Source: CAYUAI01 sp964442745 (GTDB lineage Bacteria; Pseudomonadota; Gammaproteobacteria; S012-40). Taken from it: a stretch of DNA of 64,000 nucleotides. The stretch covers positions 26,868 through 90,867 of the forward strand of contig CAYUAI010000008.1 of assembly GCA_964442745.1 (NCBI GenBank). Reading direction: 5' to 3'. Made by a program: the position numbers and the translations under genes. The notes beneath the pieces are model-generated. The model was given only the letters and a program-made list of their open reading frames with translations, was not told the DNA's origin and did no database searches. The stretch's first letter is position 1; each line of letters opens with the position of its first letter. This document shows positions 44,081 through 53,926 of this stretch, piece by piece.

Positions 44081-46174
44081 TTAAAAGAAATCATCATCAA
44101 AACCGGTATTTTCGGTTTCATCTTCATTATTATCCTGGCTCTCTGGGGTTATCTTGGGCGGCTCAGAAAACCCTTTATCGAGCGTACTCGATGATGGGGT
44201 GTTTTTGGGAACATTCTCTAAATCCTTGCTCACGTATTCTTCGATAGAAGGTAACAATGGCGCATCTTTGTTCGTCATAATACCATTATTATCACCGCGC
44301 ACCATCAATTGCTGGGCACGCAAAAAATTATACTTACTGTTGGTCACGGCAGTCGTCACCGCCGCATCCCGTAAAATCACTGGCCGTAAAAAAACCATTA
44401 AATTGGTTTTGTCTTTGGTGGTTCGATTATAACGAAATAAACGACCAATCAAGGGCAAATCACCCAATAAAGGCACTTTTTGCACACTTTCATTCTGGTC
44501 GTCGGTAATTAAACCACCTAAAATAACGGCATCTCGGTCATTCACCAAAACGCTGGTTTTTATTCTGCGCTGGCTGGTCACCAAATTCGCCTGCCCCGCC
44601 GTCCCTGAAGTAATCGAGTCAACCGTTTGCTCGATATCCAGTTTTATGGCGTCTCCTTCGTTAATCTGTGGTTTGACCTTTAAACTGATACCAACCTGCT
44701 TCGATTTGAATGTCGTAAAAGGATTCGTGACACCCGAACCTCCCCCAGGGGATGTAAAACTACCACTGGGCATGGATACTTCTTTACCGACAAATATTTC
44801 GGCTTCCTCATTGTCCAGGGTAACAATATTGGGGGTAGACAATAAATTGGCCGCGCCTTCACCGGCGAGCGCATTAATGATGGCCGCAAAACTATAACCT
44901 CCTTCGCTAAAACGCCCTAAACCTAAAGTCAGTCCCTGACCAATCGGAGGAATCGTGTTCGCACCACTCGCAATGGTACCAAGCAAATTGACAATATTAT
45001 TTGAGCCAAAACTTGAAACCCCCACCGGCTTAGAACCCGGATCACTGCCACCGGCCACCCATTGCACCCCTAACTCTGAAGTACGGCTGGATGATACTTC
45101 AGCAATCACGGCCTCCACCAACACCTGTGCTCGCCTGATATCGAGTTTTCGAATCACGGTTTCCAAGGAACGAAAAATATCAGGGGCCGCTGTGATCACT
45201 AATGCATTAGAACTTTCATCCGCTTGAATATTAAAATTGGTGGACGCTTGCGATGTGGCACGTTTGCGACCTTTAGTTTTACCTTTCGCTTTGGTTTTAC
45301 CAACACCGGTCAATACCGCAACTAAATCTTTTGCTTTGGCGTAGCGCAAATAAATCACGTGAGTATTACCAATTGTCTCTGAGGGCGTATCGAGATGGGC
45401 AATAATGGCTTTTAAAGACAAACGTACCGTTTTGTCCCCGCCAATTAAAATACTATTGGTCCGCTCATCCGCCACTAAGGTGGGTATTCCCACCTTCGGG
45501 TCCTTTTTTTTGGTTTGCTGACGTAAAGCGGTCAGTATTCTAACAATCTCACTGGAGGAAGCATGCTCAAGTTGTACGATCTCAATTTCGCTGCCACTGG
45601 GTTCGTCAATTTTTTTAATGATTTTCATTAACCGCTCAATATTATTCACCCGATCCGCAATGATTAACGTATTGGTTTGAGCATGCGCCGCTAAATGACC
45701 TTGCGGTGGAACCAGTGGTCGTAAAATAGGTACTAACTGGGCCGCCGCAATATGTTCAATACCCACCACTTGCGTTACAATTTCGTCGCCTCGCCCTTTG
45801 GATGGCGTACCACTGTGTTTAGCATCAGCATCCGGTACAATTTTTATGACACTGCCCGCAGGTACCGCCGCAAATCCATGCACTTCTAACACCGCCAAAA
45901 AAACCTGGTAAACTTGTGCTTTCGTTAATTTTTTAGTGGAAGAAATAACGGTAATCTTACCCTTTACCCGAGGATCAACGATGAAATTTTTACCGGTAAT
46001 TTCGGCAACCGTACCGATGAACGCGTTAATATCCGCCCCCTTCATGTTCAGCCCGCCTTTAGCAAACACCGGCGGCGATAAACAAATCAATAACACCATC
46101 AACAAGACAGTTTTATCACCTAGTCGCCGGAGATTCACATTCATTCGAAACAATTTATTTTCTGTTGTTAACAT
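44081..46174 (-). CDS. gspD: type II secretion outer-membrane secretin GspD
   Basis: 697 residues. Forms the outer-membrane channel. A signal peptide ends CLSPPVFA before KGGLN (about residue 38 from the first ATG; the second ATG, MNVNLRRL, is an alternative start). N0 domain (about 42-115), N1-N3 domains, with a Lys-rich TKAKGKTKGRKR insertion near 300, then the secretin core with VPLLGDLPLIGRLF near 580 and a Ser/Pro/acidic C-terminal tail ending DDDFF. The tail could be the pilotin-binding end. Twelve bases upstream of gspE. Confidence 0.95.
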   Translation of the reverse strand: MLTTENKLFRMNVNLRRLGDKTVLLMVLLICLSPPVFAKGGLNMKGADINAFIGTVAEITGKNFIVDPRVKGKITVISSTKKLTKAQVYQVFLAVLEVHGFAAVPAGSVIKIVPDADAKHSGTPSKGRGDEIVTQVVGIEHIAAAQLVPILRPLVPPQGHLAAHAQTNTLIIADRVNNIERLMKIIKKIDEPSGSEIEIVQLEHASSSEIVRILTALRQQTKKKDPKVGIPTLVADERTNSILIGGDKTVRLSLKAIIAHLDTPSETIGNTHVIYLRYAKAKDLVAVLTGVGKTKAKGKTKGRKRATSQASTNFNIQADESSNALVITAAPDIFRSLETVIRKLDIRRAQVLVEAVIAEVSSSRTSELGVQWVAGGSDPGSKPVGVSSFGSNNIVNLLGTIASGANTIPPIGQGLTLGLGRFSEGGYSFAAIINALAGEGAANLLSTPNIVTLDNEEAEIFVGKEVSMPSGSFTSPGGGSGVTNPFTTFKSKQVGISLKVKPQINEGDAIKLDIEQTVDSITSGTAGQANLVTSQRRIKTSVLVNDRDAVILGGLITDDQNESVQKVPLLGDLPLIGRLFRYNRTTKDKTNLMVFLRPVILRDAAVTTAVTNSKYNFLRAQQLMVRGDNNGIMTNKDAPLLPSIEEYVSKDLENVPKNTPSSSTLDKGFSEPPKITPESQDNNEDETENTGFDDDFF

Positions 46175-46260
46175 TGCTAAAAAACCTTAGGTTTCAAACA
46201 TAAAGGTTAGTCATACCGATATGCAATCGTGTCAATAATAAAATTAGAAGGCCTGTTATA

Positions 46261-47244
46261 TCAATTGAGTGGAACAACCATCGATTGTGATACCCCATCT
46301 CTTAGCACATCCACAGTGATTTCTGAGGCATCGGCTAAGTCTTGCATCACCTCCAAGCCTTTTAGCGGACTATCTAAGGTAATTCCATTCACTGAAGTCA
46401 CCACATCCCCTGAACGAAGACCAACATCAGCCATAATGCGTTTATCCTGACCGGGGAAAATCCGGTATCCTTGTAATTTGCCACCCCGCCGAAAAGGCTC
46501 CGCGCGTAACACATTCAGCATGGACTGCGGATCATTAATTAATTTATCTCGATAAGTACGTAATGTTTGCCGCGCCCGTGGAGACACCGTGGTAGTTGAA
46601 GCTAATGGTTGCCGGCTAGATGGACGACGTGAGGAAACGGCAGAGCGTGAAGAGCGCATATTCGAACCCGAACGCGTTTGGGCTTGTCGCCGATTATTGG
46701 TGGGCAACTGATCCTGAGGCAAACGCAGTGTCTCAAATCGGTTATTATGTAATAATATAATTCTATCTTGATGAATTTCTTTAATTATCGCCCCTCCCGG
46801 CAATGGTTTCTCATCATCATCAACTCGGTAAAACTCCTCGTTACCCACACGATCCGCAATAATCGCCCAGGAACTTCCAGGATCATTGGAGGCAAAAACA
46901 CCGCGCAATGTCAAACGAAGCTGGGTATCCGGAGCAATCTTAGGCGTCGGTGGTGGCGGCGGTTTTGGCTTGTGGGTTTCGACCTGGCCAAACAAATGCA
47001 AACTCGCCACCGATTGCATCTGAAATGCATCCTCATTAGCAACTTGGGTGGCATTTTTAGTTTTTTGTACTCTCAGAGGCGGGGCCGCCTGAAACTCTGG
47101 CGAAGGAATCACCATCCATGTCAAACTCGCTAAGCTATAGGCTACTACAATCAGTAAAACGATATTAGCAAATAGCGGCAAGCGTTCATTAATTTGCCTT
47201 AAACTAAAAGGAAACCGAATATCTTTTACGCTCATCAACCGCAT
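46261..47244 (-). CDS. gspC: type II secretion protein GspC with PDZ domain
   Basis: 327 residues. One membrane helix near the N-terminus (about 24-46), then the homology region (LHLFGQVE at about 85, LRLTLRGVFAS at about 107), an Arg/Ser-rich linker (about 190-225), and a C-terminal PDZ domain (GYRIFPGQDKRIMADVGLRSGDVV shown only in part: RSGDVVTSVNG). GspC links the inner platform to the secretin and helps choose substrates. Start ATG at 47244 or 9 bases inward. Only C, D, E and F are present; G-M must lie elsewhere. Confidence 0.9.
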   Translation of the reverse strand: MRLMSVKDIRFPFSLRQINERLPLFANIVLLIVVAYSLASLTWMVIPSPEFQAAPPLRVQKTKNATQVANEDAFQMQSVASLHLFGQVETHKPKPPPPPTPKIAPDTQLRLTLRGVFASNDPGSSWAIIADRVGNEEFYRVDDDEKPLPGGAIIKEIHQDRIILLHNNRFETLRLPQDQLPTNNRRQAQTRSGSNMRSSRSAVSSRRPSSRQPLASTTTVSPRARQTLRTYRDKLINDPQSMLNVLRAEPFRRGGKLQGYRIFPGQDKRIMADVGLRSGDVVTSVNGITLDSPLKGLEVMQDLADASEITVDVLRDGVSQSMVVPLN

Positions 47245-47677
47245 CAGGTTTCTATACTATTCCTTGAAATTCTCTTAAATATTGCGCATCATACACAACA
47301 CAAACTTACAATTCACCCACAATTGAGCAACAACCTTTGGATACGACTCTTTAATCGCTTAGATAGTTTCGATTTGCCCACATTCCTCGCAAATATAGCC
47401 AACAACAGACAACGAAGCAGATCAGCTTGTGTTCCCATCCATCAACCCTAATATACTCGTTAACCAATCCCACGACTCATCTAAAAGCTTAAAAATCACA
47501 CGACAGCAACTTAACAAGCAACGACAAAATCGAGCGAATCATTGCATAAACGATAGTACGAAGTGATTTCGTCTTTGGATTAATAAAGCAAAAATTACTC
47601 CATGTGAACATAAAAGGGAAAGATGACAATGACAAGTGACGAGAGAATCTAGTACGGCATCAACGGAGTCTTGGATG
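47245..47677. other. intergenic region between the metalloprotease gene and gspC
   Basis: About 430 bases, AT-rich, no coding frame I trust on either strand. As it lies before gspC on the minus strand it should hold the promoter of the gspCDEF cluster. No terminator hairpin with a T-run was recognised after the metalloprotease gene. Confidence 0.4.
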
Positions 47678-49867
47678 CTATTGGCGGGAAATTTTTATGG
47701 TATAATCACCATAGCGTCCCGCAGAAAGATAGGGCTCGGGGTCAGGTGTGCTTGATATATGTACGGTATAAGTGCCGGTCGAATTCGCAACAAAAGTGAC
47801 TTTTGAAGATAACGCAGAGGCATTGTTTTTGACCCGAGATTCACCACACAACGCGTCAAAAGTACGATAAGCATTCTCGAGCTGGTCATCGTTATCCATC
47901 ACCACCGTGGTACTCATTGTCAAGTTATTGTCGCCTGGCGGTAACACTTTAAGATAGGTATCTGCCCCACTTCTTAAATTAAATGTTTCCACTGTATAGC
48001 TAACACCCTGAAATCCATCAAATGCAAGGATATCAACATCAGGCACTCCATCCGCTTGATATAGCGTATGAGTTTCTTCTCGACCTAATCCAATTTTTCG
48101 AATATTCGATACCTCATTATCAAACTCATAACGATCTTCGGTATAAAAAACCTGGCGATGTTGAAAAATGTTTTCCATCGCTCGCTGTGCTAACAAATTA
48201 GGGTTGTGCTGCGCCAACCAACCGTCCCAAAAGGCTTCTAAATTAATCGGCGTCGATATACTAGGCAACTGATGGTAAAAGACATCCCATACCGCTTGCA
48301 TACCTTTTTCTTGAACGATATCCCAAAGTATTTTCGCCACCGCAATCTCATTCGACGCATAAATATAAGTGGTATTGCCCACCGCCGCAATATCTATCGC
48401 AATCAGCGAGCGATTACCCGCCGTATCAATGTAAGTCGTGCTCGGAATACCTTCTGCGACAGACAATAGCTGGCTTCGTTGCTCATCAGCGGCTAACCAG
48501 GATTTGATCGCCATCGGAAAAAAGTCCCCCCAGCCTTCACTCCAGGATAATCGCAAATCTAAATCATTACTGGACAATAAATGACACCCCCCCGGTGAAT
48601 CATCTTTCGAAAAATGCGCGGCAACAAAATGACCGAACTCATGCCACAATACATCATCGTCAAATTCATCCGTATCGCCAAATATCCCTTCATTGTAAAT
48701 ATAAATACCCGCCCCCTGTTGGCAATAAGCGCGATCTTTATTGGTGCAAAAATAAGTGCCTCGCGAATTATTTGGCTGCCAATACGCCGCCAACGCAGGT
48801 ATCCTATCACTGATCAACGTATTAACAAATTCTCCACCAATAAGAAAAACATCTAAAATATTAAACGCCGCGACGGCCGTATTCTCATCATCAATGTCCA
48901 TTAGCACGTCAGCTGCCGAAGTCGTAATATCAATGGCTTGCGTCACCGCATATAAATTACCCGATAAATCATTCACCTCAAATGAATAACCGGACTGATC
49001 ATCGGTTTTGCTAATCACCCGAACGGTATAGCGATCAGGAACGACGGAGGTAAATACAAAACGCCCTGAATTATCTGTGCTTACCGTCTGTAAAATACGC
49101 CCCGCTTTGGACACTAAATCAACTAAAGCAAAACGGACAGATTTGAATATCTGTTTGCTTCTATTGCTGCCCTGATTACTGTATTCTCTATCCTGATAGC
49201 GTATGACACCCGTCACATTGACTGCAGAGCTATTCACGATCATTGTCAACGGCGTACTTACCCCATAGGCCGTTGCGACAATACTTGTTGAACCATCAGC
49301 AACCGCACTCACCAAACCACTTTCATCAACCGTTAAAATGTCCGTATTCTCGCTTTGCCACTGAATTTTTGGCTGAATGGCCAAAGGTTCGCCATTGGCC
49401 ATATTCACCTGCGCAGAGACCCGACTCTGACTCCCAATTTGTCTAAGATAATCTATCGCCGTCAATACCGATACATTGATGGCACCCGTGTACACAAACA
49501 TATCAACCGTTTCAGTAAAACCATTCGCCGACACAGAAATCACCGCCCGCCCATCACCCATGGCCGTCAATAACCCTTCATGGTTCACATCGATCACCGC
49601 CTTATTAGACGTCGACCACTGGAACACCGACAAACTCGCCGGTGGTTCACCTTGCTCATCCGTCATCTGTACATTCAGTTGTTGTTGAGCTCCCAATTGT
49701 CTAAATAACAAGGGGGCCTCTGAAGGTATAATTTTAATCACTGGTGAGGACAGGCTCGCATCGGTTTGGGCGACCGAATCATTGCTCGAATGTTGACAAG
49801 CCATTAATGCCAACAACAAACCAAACATCGCGCCATAGGAGCCTATTTTAGAAAACCTGACTTTCAT
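47678..49867 (-). CDS. surface lipoprotein with two Ig-like domains and an HExxH metalloprotease domain
   Basis: 729 residues. A lipoprotein signal with lipobox LMAC (Cys about residue 24; Gln at +2 suits the outer membrane). Two bacterial Ig-like (BIG2-type) domains follow (about 45-130 and 132-213, each with an SxNxxxxxVxxxGLxxAxxDG pattern). A carboxypeptidase-regulatory-like domain spans about 215-320. The protease region has HEFGH at about 408-412, followed by a SPGGCH stretch and SEGWGDFF, whose Glu (about 445) could be the third zinc ligand of a gluzincin-type site. The remainder is beta-rich, similar to pre-peptidase C-terminal domains. Four bases downstream of a small exported protein and upstream of gspCDEF, so it is a candidate secretion substrate. 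Confidence 0.75.
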   Translation of the reverse strand: MKVRFSKIGSYGAMFGLLLALMACQHSSNDSVAQTDASLSSPVIKIIPSEAPLLFRQLGAQQQLNVQMTDEQGEPPASLSVFQWSTSNKAVIDVNHEGLLTAMGDGRAVISVSANGFTETVDMFVYTGAINVSVLTAIDYLRQIGSQSRVSAQVNMANGEPLAIQPKIQWQSENTDILTVDESGLVSAVADGSTSIVATAYGVSTPLTMIVNSSAVNVTGVIRYQDREYSNQGSNRSKQIFKSVRFALVDLVSKAGRILQTVSTDNSGRFVFTSVVPDRYTVRVISKTDDQSGYSFEVNDLSGNLYAVTQAIDITTSAADVLMDIDDENTAVAAFNILDVFLIGGEFVNTLISDRIPALAAYWQPNNSRGTYFCTNKDRAYCQQGAGIYIYNEGIFGDTDEFDDDVLWHEFGHFVAAHFSKDDSPGGCHLLSSNDLDLRLSWSEGWGDFFPMAIKSWLAADEQRSQLLSVAEGIPSTTYIDTAGNRSLIAIDIAAVGNTTYIYASNEIAVAKILWDIVQEKGMQAVWDVFYHQLPSISTPINLEAFWDGWLAQHNPNLLAQRAMENIFQHRQVFYTEDRYEFDNEVSNIRKIGLGREETHTLYQADGVPDVDILAFDGFQGVSYTVETFNLRSGADTYLKVLPPGDNNLTMSTTVVMDNDDQLENAYRTFDALCGESRVKNNASALSSKVTFVANSTGTYTVHISSTPDPEPYLSAGRYGDYTIKISRQ

Positions 49868-49871
49868 GACG

Positions 49872-50354
49872 TTATTTCAGTGAATGCTCGACCACAAAGC
49901 GTCCATGACGTTGTACACGTTGATGGGAGGGTTGTGGCTTAAGCTGATGCATCAATGCTGGAAACGAGAACACAGTGCTCGCGCCATACTGTAAACCCTC
50001 AAGGGTTTGCATAACGGCATTGACGGTTAACGGTTGACTTAGCGACTTAGCTAATCGCACAGTAAAAGGAAAAGTACTCATTTCACCAGCGCGCAGTTCA
50101 CCTTGCCAATATACTTGCCCAACAAGTCGATCAACACCGACAGGTAAATTTATTATGTAAGAAAAACGATTGGCATCAACTTTAGACAGGATTTTCAATA
50201 CAAAAGACACCTTAGCACCCGGCTCAATCTCATCTTGTGTAGTCAGGCTCATCACGATCGGTGCGCGGGGTTTACCCATCGACCACGGCCCTGCCCAACT
50301 CATTGGCGCACAGAGCAACATGATTAAAAGCAAGTGTATTTGAGGTATCCCCAT
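49872..50354 (-). CDS. small exported protein, unknown function
   Basis: 160 residues. A signal peptide of about 21 residues ends MSWA before GPWSM. The mature part is predicted beta-rich, with a Gln/Ile-alternating strand pattern and a central LPVGVDRLVGQVYWQGEL segment, and a basic His-rich tail (QPSHQRVQRHGRF). I do not recognise the family. It is directly upstream of, and four bases from, the metalloprotease lipoprotein, so the two are very probably made together; an accessory, chaperone or inhibitor role is possible but unproven. Confidence 0.65.
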   Translation of the reverse strand: MGIPQIHLLLIMLLCAPMSWAGPWSMGKPRAPIVMSLTTQDEIEPGAKVSFVLKILSKVDANRFSYIINLPVGVDRLVGQVYWQGELRAGEMSTFPFTVRLAKSLSQPLTVNAVMQTLEGLQYGASTVFSFPALMHQLKPQPSHQRVQRHGRFVVEHSLK

Positions 50355-50737
50355 AAGCTAAGCAATTACCCTTTATCTTTTCACAAAATCATCCATTACG
50401 GACAAATATATCGGTCGCTTAAAGGAACTTTTAATATTATTTTAAGAAAAAAGAGGAAACTAAAGGATAACTAGCGATTACATTGCGAGTACCTTCGTTT
50501 GATACCCCAGCCTTTGCTTGGCAAACTGATTAACATGCTCCAGTCATGCGAGTTAAAAAATTAAAACCGCAACCAACCTTCATTGTTTCACCTAACAACC
50601 AAAAAAATTGTTAATTTTTGTTAACAAAAACTTTTCCAATCAATTAATTTTAGCCTTTGCCGATTAATAGCTGGGAGGACACCGAAACATTTTTCTCATT
50701 CGAATTCATATCAATTAACAATCAAAGGGCTATTTGC
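50355..50737. other. divergent intergenic region before the two-domain response regulator
   Basis: About 380 bases between two divergent starts. AT-rich near 50580-50660 with TTGTTAATTTTTGTTAACAA, an imperfect inverted repeat that may be part of a promoter or operator. The open frame does continue upstream of 50738 to 50657, but the receiver-domain start MATVLVVDDD with CAAAGGG before it is the better choice. Confidence 0.4.
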
Positions 50738-51862
50738 ATGGCAACAGTTTTAGTGGTCGATGACGATCCAAGTATATTAATGACATACTGTAAATACCTG
50801 GATAGAGCAGGTTATCAAACATTACGAGCCACCGATGCTCAAAGCGCCCTAACCATGCTCGAAACACAAAGCCAAGATGTTGATATCATCCTATCAGACG
50901 TTCAAATGCCTCACATGGATGGCTATCAATTTTGCGAAAAGCTCAAAGATGACTTTTCCACCGCTGATATTCCACTCGTTTTCACCTCCGCTCATGCTGA
51001 CTTGCAAGAAAAAATGAGAGGTTATTCAGTAGGCGCTAATGATTATCTAAGCAAACCGGTTGACCCTTCAGAATTAAAAATTAAAATCGACCATCTACTC
51101 GAAAATAAACAAGAAAACGATAAACTAAATCAGCAAATCAATGACTCAATGAGCACCGCCATGCAAGCGATGAACTATTCCAGCGGCCTGGGACAAGTGC
51201 TGGAATTTTACAATAGCAGCCTCAATGCTAAAACCTTTGAAGAGCTGAGCCTCAATGTCTTTGAAATGACTCAAGCACACGACCTTAAATGCAGTCTTTA
51301 TATTTTAGCACCTGAAAAAACCTATACGTTTGGTGATCAAAATACGGTTAGCCCACTGGAAAAAAATATTATAGAACTCGCTCGAAAACAAAGTCGTTTT
51401 TTTGATTTTAAAAATCGAACCGTGATTAATTACCAACAATTTTCACTCTTGATAAAAAATATGCCATGGCATGAACCTGAGCGTTATGGCATGTTAAAAG
51501 ATTTATTAGGTACGCTCTGCAATGCCATCGAATCATGCATTAATAGTTTACTTAAGGACAATGCGCTGGCGCAGAAAGATGACCTCATTACAACAGTAAT
51601 GAATGCCATGGAAAACATAGAAAAAACCTTTAAAAAAATTCAAACAGATAACCGGCAATCGATTGATGACTTAACTGAAGATTTAGAAGAAGCCATGATG
51701 ACATTAGGCCTAACGGAACCTCAAGAAAACAATATCAGACAAATTGCTGAAAATTGTTTAGAACGTACCAATGAAATATTTTATCAAAGCATCGTTATCA
51801 ATGAGGAGTTTGAAAAAGTAACAGAACAATTAGCTTCAGAAGTCAATAAGACAGTAAATTAA
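50738..51862 (+). CDS. response regulator with a long uncharacterised C-terminal domain
   Basis: 374 residues. A complete receiver domain (1-122): VVDDDPS, phospho-Asp in ILSDVQMPHMDG, FTSAH and YLSKPVDP. After a coiled-coil linker (about 125-155, LENKQENDKLNQQ) comes a globular region of about 120 residues (YSSGLGQVLEFYNSS... to LGTLCNAIESCI) with a GAF-like alternation, then a long acidic helical tail (about 285-374) rich in Glu, Asp and Asn. There is no HTH, GGDEF, EAL or kinase motif. Output is unknown; a protein-protein role is likely. Its stop overlaps the convergent cmoB stop by 4 bases. Confidence 0.85.
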   Translation: MATVLVVDDDPSILMTYCKYLDRAGYQTLRATDAQSALTMLETQSQDVDIILSDVQMPHMDGYQFCEKLKDDFSTADIPLVFTSAHADLQEKMRGYSVGANDYLSKPVDPSELKIKIDHLLENKQENDKLNQQINDSMSTAMQAMNYSSGLGQVLEFYNSSLNAKTFEELSLNVFEMTQAHDLKCSLYILAPEKTYTFGDQNTVSPLEKNIIELARKQSRFFDFKNRTVINYQQFSLLIKNMPWHEPERYGMLKDLLGTLCNAIESCINSLLKDNALAQKDDLITTVMNAMENIEKTFKKIQTDNRQSIDDLTEDLEEAMMTLGLTEPQENNIRQIAENCLERTNEIFYQSIVINEEFEKVTEQLASEVNKTVN

Positions 51863-52836
51863 GGAGGAGCTTCAGCAATAAAAATCGCTCGCTGCGGGGC
51901 AGGTAAACCTTCTACCGTTAGCAAAGCATCATCAGAATTAAGAAAATTTGCTAACGATTCGAATGTCATCCATGACGTTGCGCGCTGTTCTTCAATTGAG
52001 GTTTTATTCGTGTCAACACAGCGAACATTGACCAATCCACATCGTTTCAGCCAAGCTTCCAGGGTCAAACACGTCGGAATAAACCACACATTACGCATTT
52101 TTGCATAGCGTCCCTCAGGCACTAATACATGCCCCTGCTCGCCGTCAATGACCAAGGTCTCTAATACCAGCTGACCACCGGGTCGCAAACAGTGTTTTAA
52201 TGACAACACATGATCTATCGGTGATCGACGGTGAGACAGCACGCCCATGGAAAATACCGTATCAAACACCGCTAAGGTATTAGGCATGGCTTCCATTGTG
52301 AGAGGCAATACCGTCAAAGGAAAAGGAGGAAGATATCGTGACAAAGCAAAAAATTGGCATATAAACAACAAGGAAGGATCAATGCCTACCACCAATTTGG
52401 CTTGCTCTCCCAACATACGCCAACAGTGATATCCATTGCCACACCCCGCATCTAATACCAAACGATTTTTCAATGGCTCAATATACGGATAAAGCCGGTC
52501 CCATTTCCAATCCGATCGCCATTCACAATCAATGTTGATACCAAATAATGAATACGGCCCTTTCCGCCAAGGCTGCAAAGCCAATAATAAGGTTTTAAGC
52601 AATGCTTGAGTTAACTCATCGCCGTCCTGTGATCGTCCGATGGTAATGTTTGATGAGCGAAAATCATAACTCGATGGCGTCAATGCTGGCAACTGCGCTA
52701 AGACCTGTCGCCAGCGTACTAAATTGCCATTATTTGTCTGTAACAGCGCCTTATCAACATCAGAACAAAGCGTAGTTAACCAAGGCTGTAAGGCAGAATC
52801 CTGCACGGTCTGGTAAAAACAGGTGTAATCAATCAT
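51859..52836 (-). CDS. cmoB: tRNA U34 carboxymethyltransferase
   Basis: 325 residues. Uses carboxy-SAM to convert ho5U34 to cmo5U34 in several tRNAs, widening wobble reading. The N-terminal segment (WRQVLAQLPAL; GPYSLFGINIDCEWRSDWKWDRL in part: FGINIDCEWRSDWKWDR) is specific to CmoB. The Rossmann fold has VLDAGCGNGYHCWRM (motif I, about 128-142), VGIDPS, and FDTVFSMGVLSHRRSP. C-terminal MTFESLANFLN is typical. Overlaps cmoA by 4 bases (ATGA). Confidence 0.95.
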   Translation of the reverse strand: MIDYTCFYQTVQDSALQPWLTTLCSDVDKALLQTNNGNLVRWRQVLAQLPALTPSSYDFRSSNITIGRSQDGDELTQALLKTLLLALQPWRKGPYSLFGINIDCEWRSDWKWDRLYPYIEPLKNRLVLDAGCGNGYHCWRMLGEQAKLVVGIDPSLLFICQFFALSRYLPPFPLTVLPLTMEAMPNTLAVFDTVFSMGVLSHRRSPIDHVLSLKHCLRPGGQLVLETLVIDGEQGHVLVPEGRYAKMRNVWFIPTCLTLEAWLKRCGLVNVRCVDTNKTSIEEQRATSWMTFESLANFLNSDDALLTVEGLPAPQRAIFIAEAPP

Positions 52837-53573
52837 TTTTGTGCAAACAAGGTCACAAAATTAAAACACTGAAAAATTTGCTCAACACGCCGAAAGCCCG
52901 CCTGCTTCAAACGCGTTTGATGTTGATTTAAGGTTTCTGTGCTCAATACCTTTTCCAAGGCTTGGCGTTTTTGACTGATTTCAAGATCACTGTAACCGTT
53001 AATTTTTTTGAAAGCATGATGTAAATCAACCAATAATGCATTTTTCGATGCATTAGATGAATATATTTTTTCTGACAAAATCAACACACCACCTGGCAAC
53101 AAGCCATGATAAATATCAGACAAAATGCTAAAACGATTTTCCACCGCAATAAATTGCAAGGTATAGTTTAATACAACAAGCGAAGCATTCTGTATGCTAA
53201 CTTCATTAATATCCTGGCATTGCACTTCCACTGGAGTACTCAAGTGATCGATAGTCGATACATTCTGCTGCAATTGATCGACCATTGCCGCTGAATTATC
53301 GATAGCGATAATACGGCATCCAGGCTGCACAATGCCTTGGCATAATGCCATTGTTACCGCACCAAGCGAACAACCCAGATCATAACATTGACTATTTTGC
53401 TGTGCATACTGTGCCGCTAATACTTTGATCAGTTGAATCACCGTGGCATAACCAGGTACTGAGCGCTGCACCATGTCAGTAAACACATCCGCCACCGATT
53501 CATCAAACACAAAGTCGCTGATGTTAGTTAATGGCTGAGCGTAAAGACGATCACGCGTTTGCGATGATTTCAT
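52833..53573 (-). CDS. cmoA: carboxy-SAM synthase
   Basis: 246 residues. Makes carboxy-S-adenosylmethionine from SAM and prephenate for CmoB. FDESVADVFTDMVQRSVPGY near the N-terminus and CYDLGCSLGAVTMAL (motif I) are diagnostic, with IIAIDNSAAMV, LNYTLQFI and GVLILSEKI downstream. Eight bases after bolA and overlapping cmoB. Note the GCS variant, typical for CmoA, where ordinary methyltransferases have GCG. Confidence 0.95.
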   Translation of the reverse strand: MKSSQTRDRLYAQPLTNISDFVFDESVADVFTDMVQRSVPGYATVIQLIKVLAAQYAQQNSQCYDLGCSLGAVTMALCQGIVQPGCRIIAIDNSAAMVDQLQQNVSTIDHLSTPVEVQCQDINEVSIQNASLVVLNYTLQFIAVENRFSILSDIYHGLLPGGVLILSEKIYSSNASKNALLVDLHHAFKKINGYSDLEISQKRQALEKVLSTETLNQHQTRLKQAGFRRVEQIFQCFNFVTLFAQK

Positions 53574-53581
53574 ATTAATAT

Positions 53582-53914
53582 CTAGTTTGGCAACGTGCTT
53601 TGCTGTTTATCCCCCCCCATACATTTTGGCGATGCTGGCGACTCACCGTTATTTTTATCCCATTCCGCAAGCGTATAGGTATGTAGCGCTAAAGCATGGA
53701 TATGATTCTGCAACTCGTCCGCTAATACTTGATTTACCATACGATGGCGCGCAATCAAACTTTGACCGGCAAAATCATCTGAGACAATAATCACTTTAAA
53801 GTGAGACTCAGATCCGGCGGGCACATTATGCCCATGACTCTCATTAATCACATCCAAATGTGTTAGATTGATTGAGTTTTGTAATTTATTCGTAATTTGT
53901 GCTTGCCTATTCAT
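53582..53914 (-). CDS. bolA: BolA-family protein
   Basis: 110 residues. BolA fold: ESHGHNVPAGSESHFKVIIVSDDFAGQSLIARHRMVNQVLADEL in parts, with the conserved His of HFKV and the RHRMV loop, then ALALHTYT. BolA proteins bind monothiol glutaredoxins with a 2Fe-2S cluster or act in stress and cell-shape regulation. The C-terminal tail (NGESPASPKCMGGDKQQST) is polar with one Cys and is outside the fold. Twelve bases after hda; co-transcribed with cmoA. Confidence 0.9.
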   Translation of the reverse strand: MNRQAQITNKLQNSINLTHLDVINESHGHNVPAGSESHFKVIIVSDDFAGQSLIARHRMVNQVLADELQNHIHALALHTYTLAEWDKNNGESPASPKCMGGDKQQSTLPN

Positions 53915-53926
53915 GTTATTTTTCTC

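Noticed and set aside
41274..47244. Cluster as type IV pilus genes
   Set aside because: GspC with a PDZ domain, the GspE tetracysteine and the secretin order C-D-E-F fit type II secretion.
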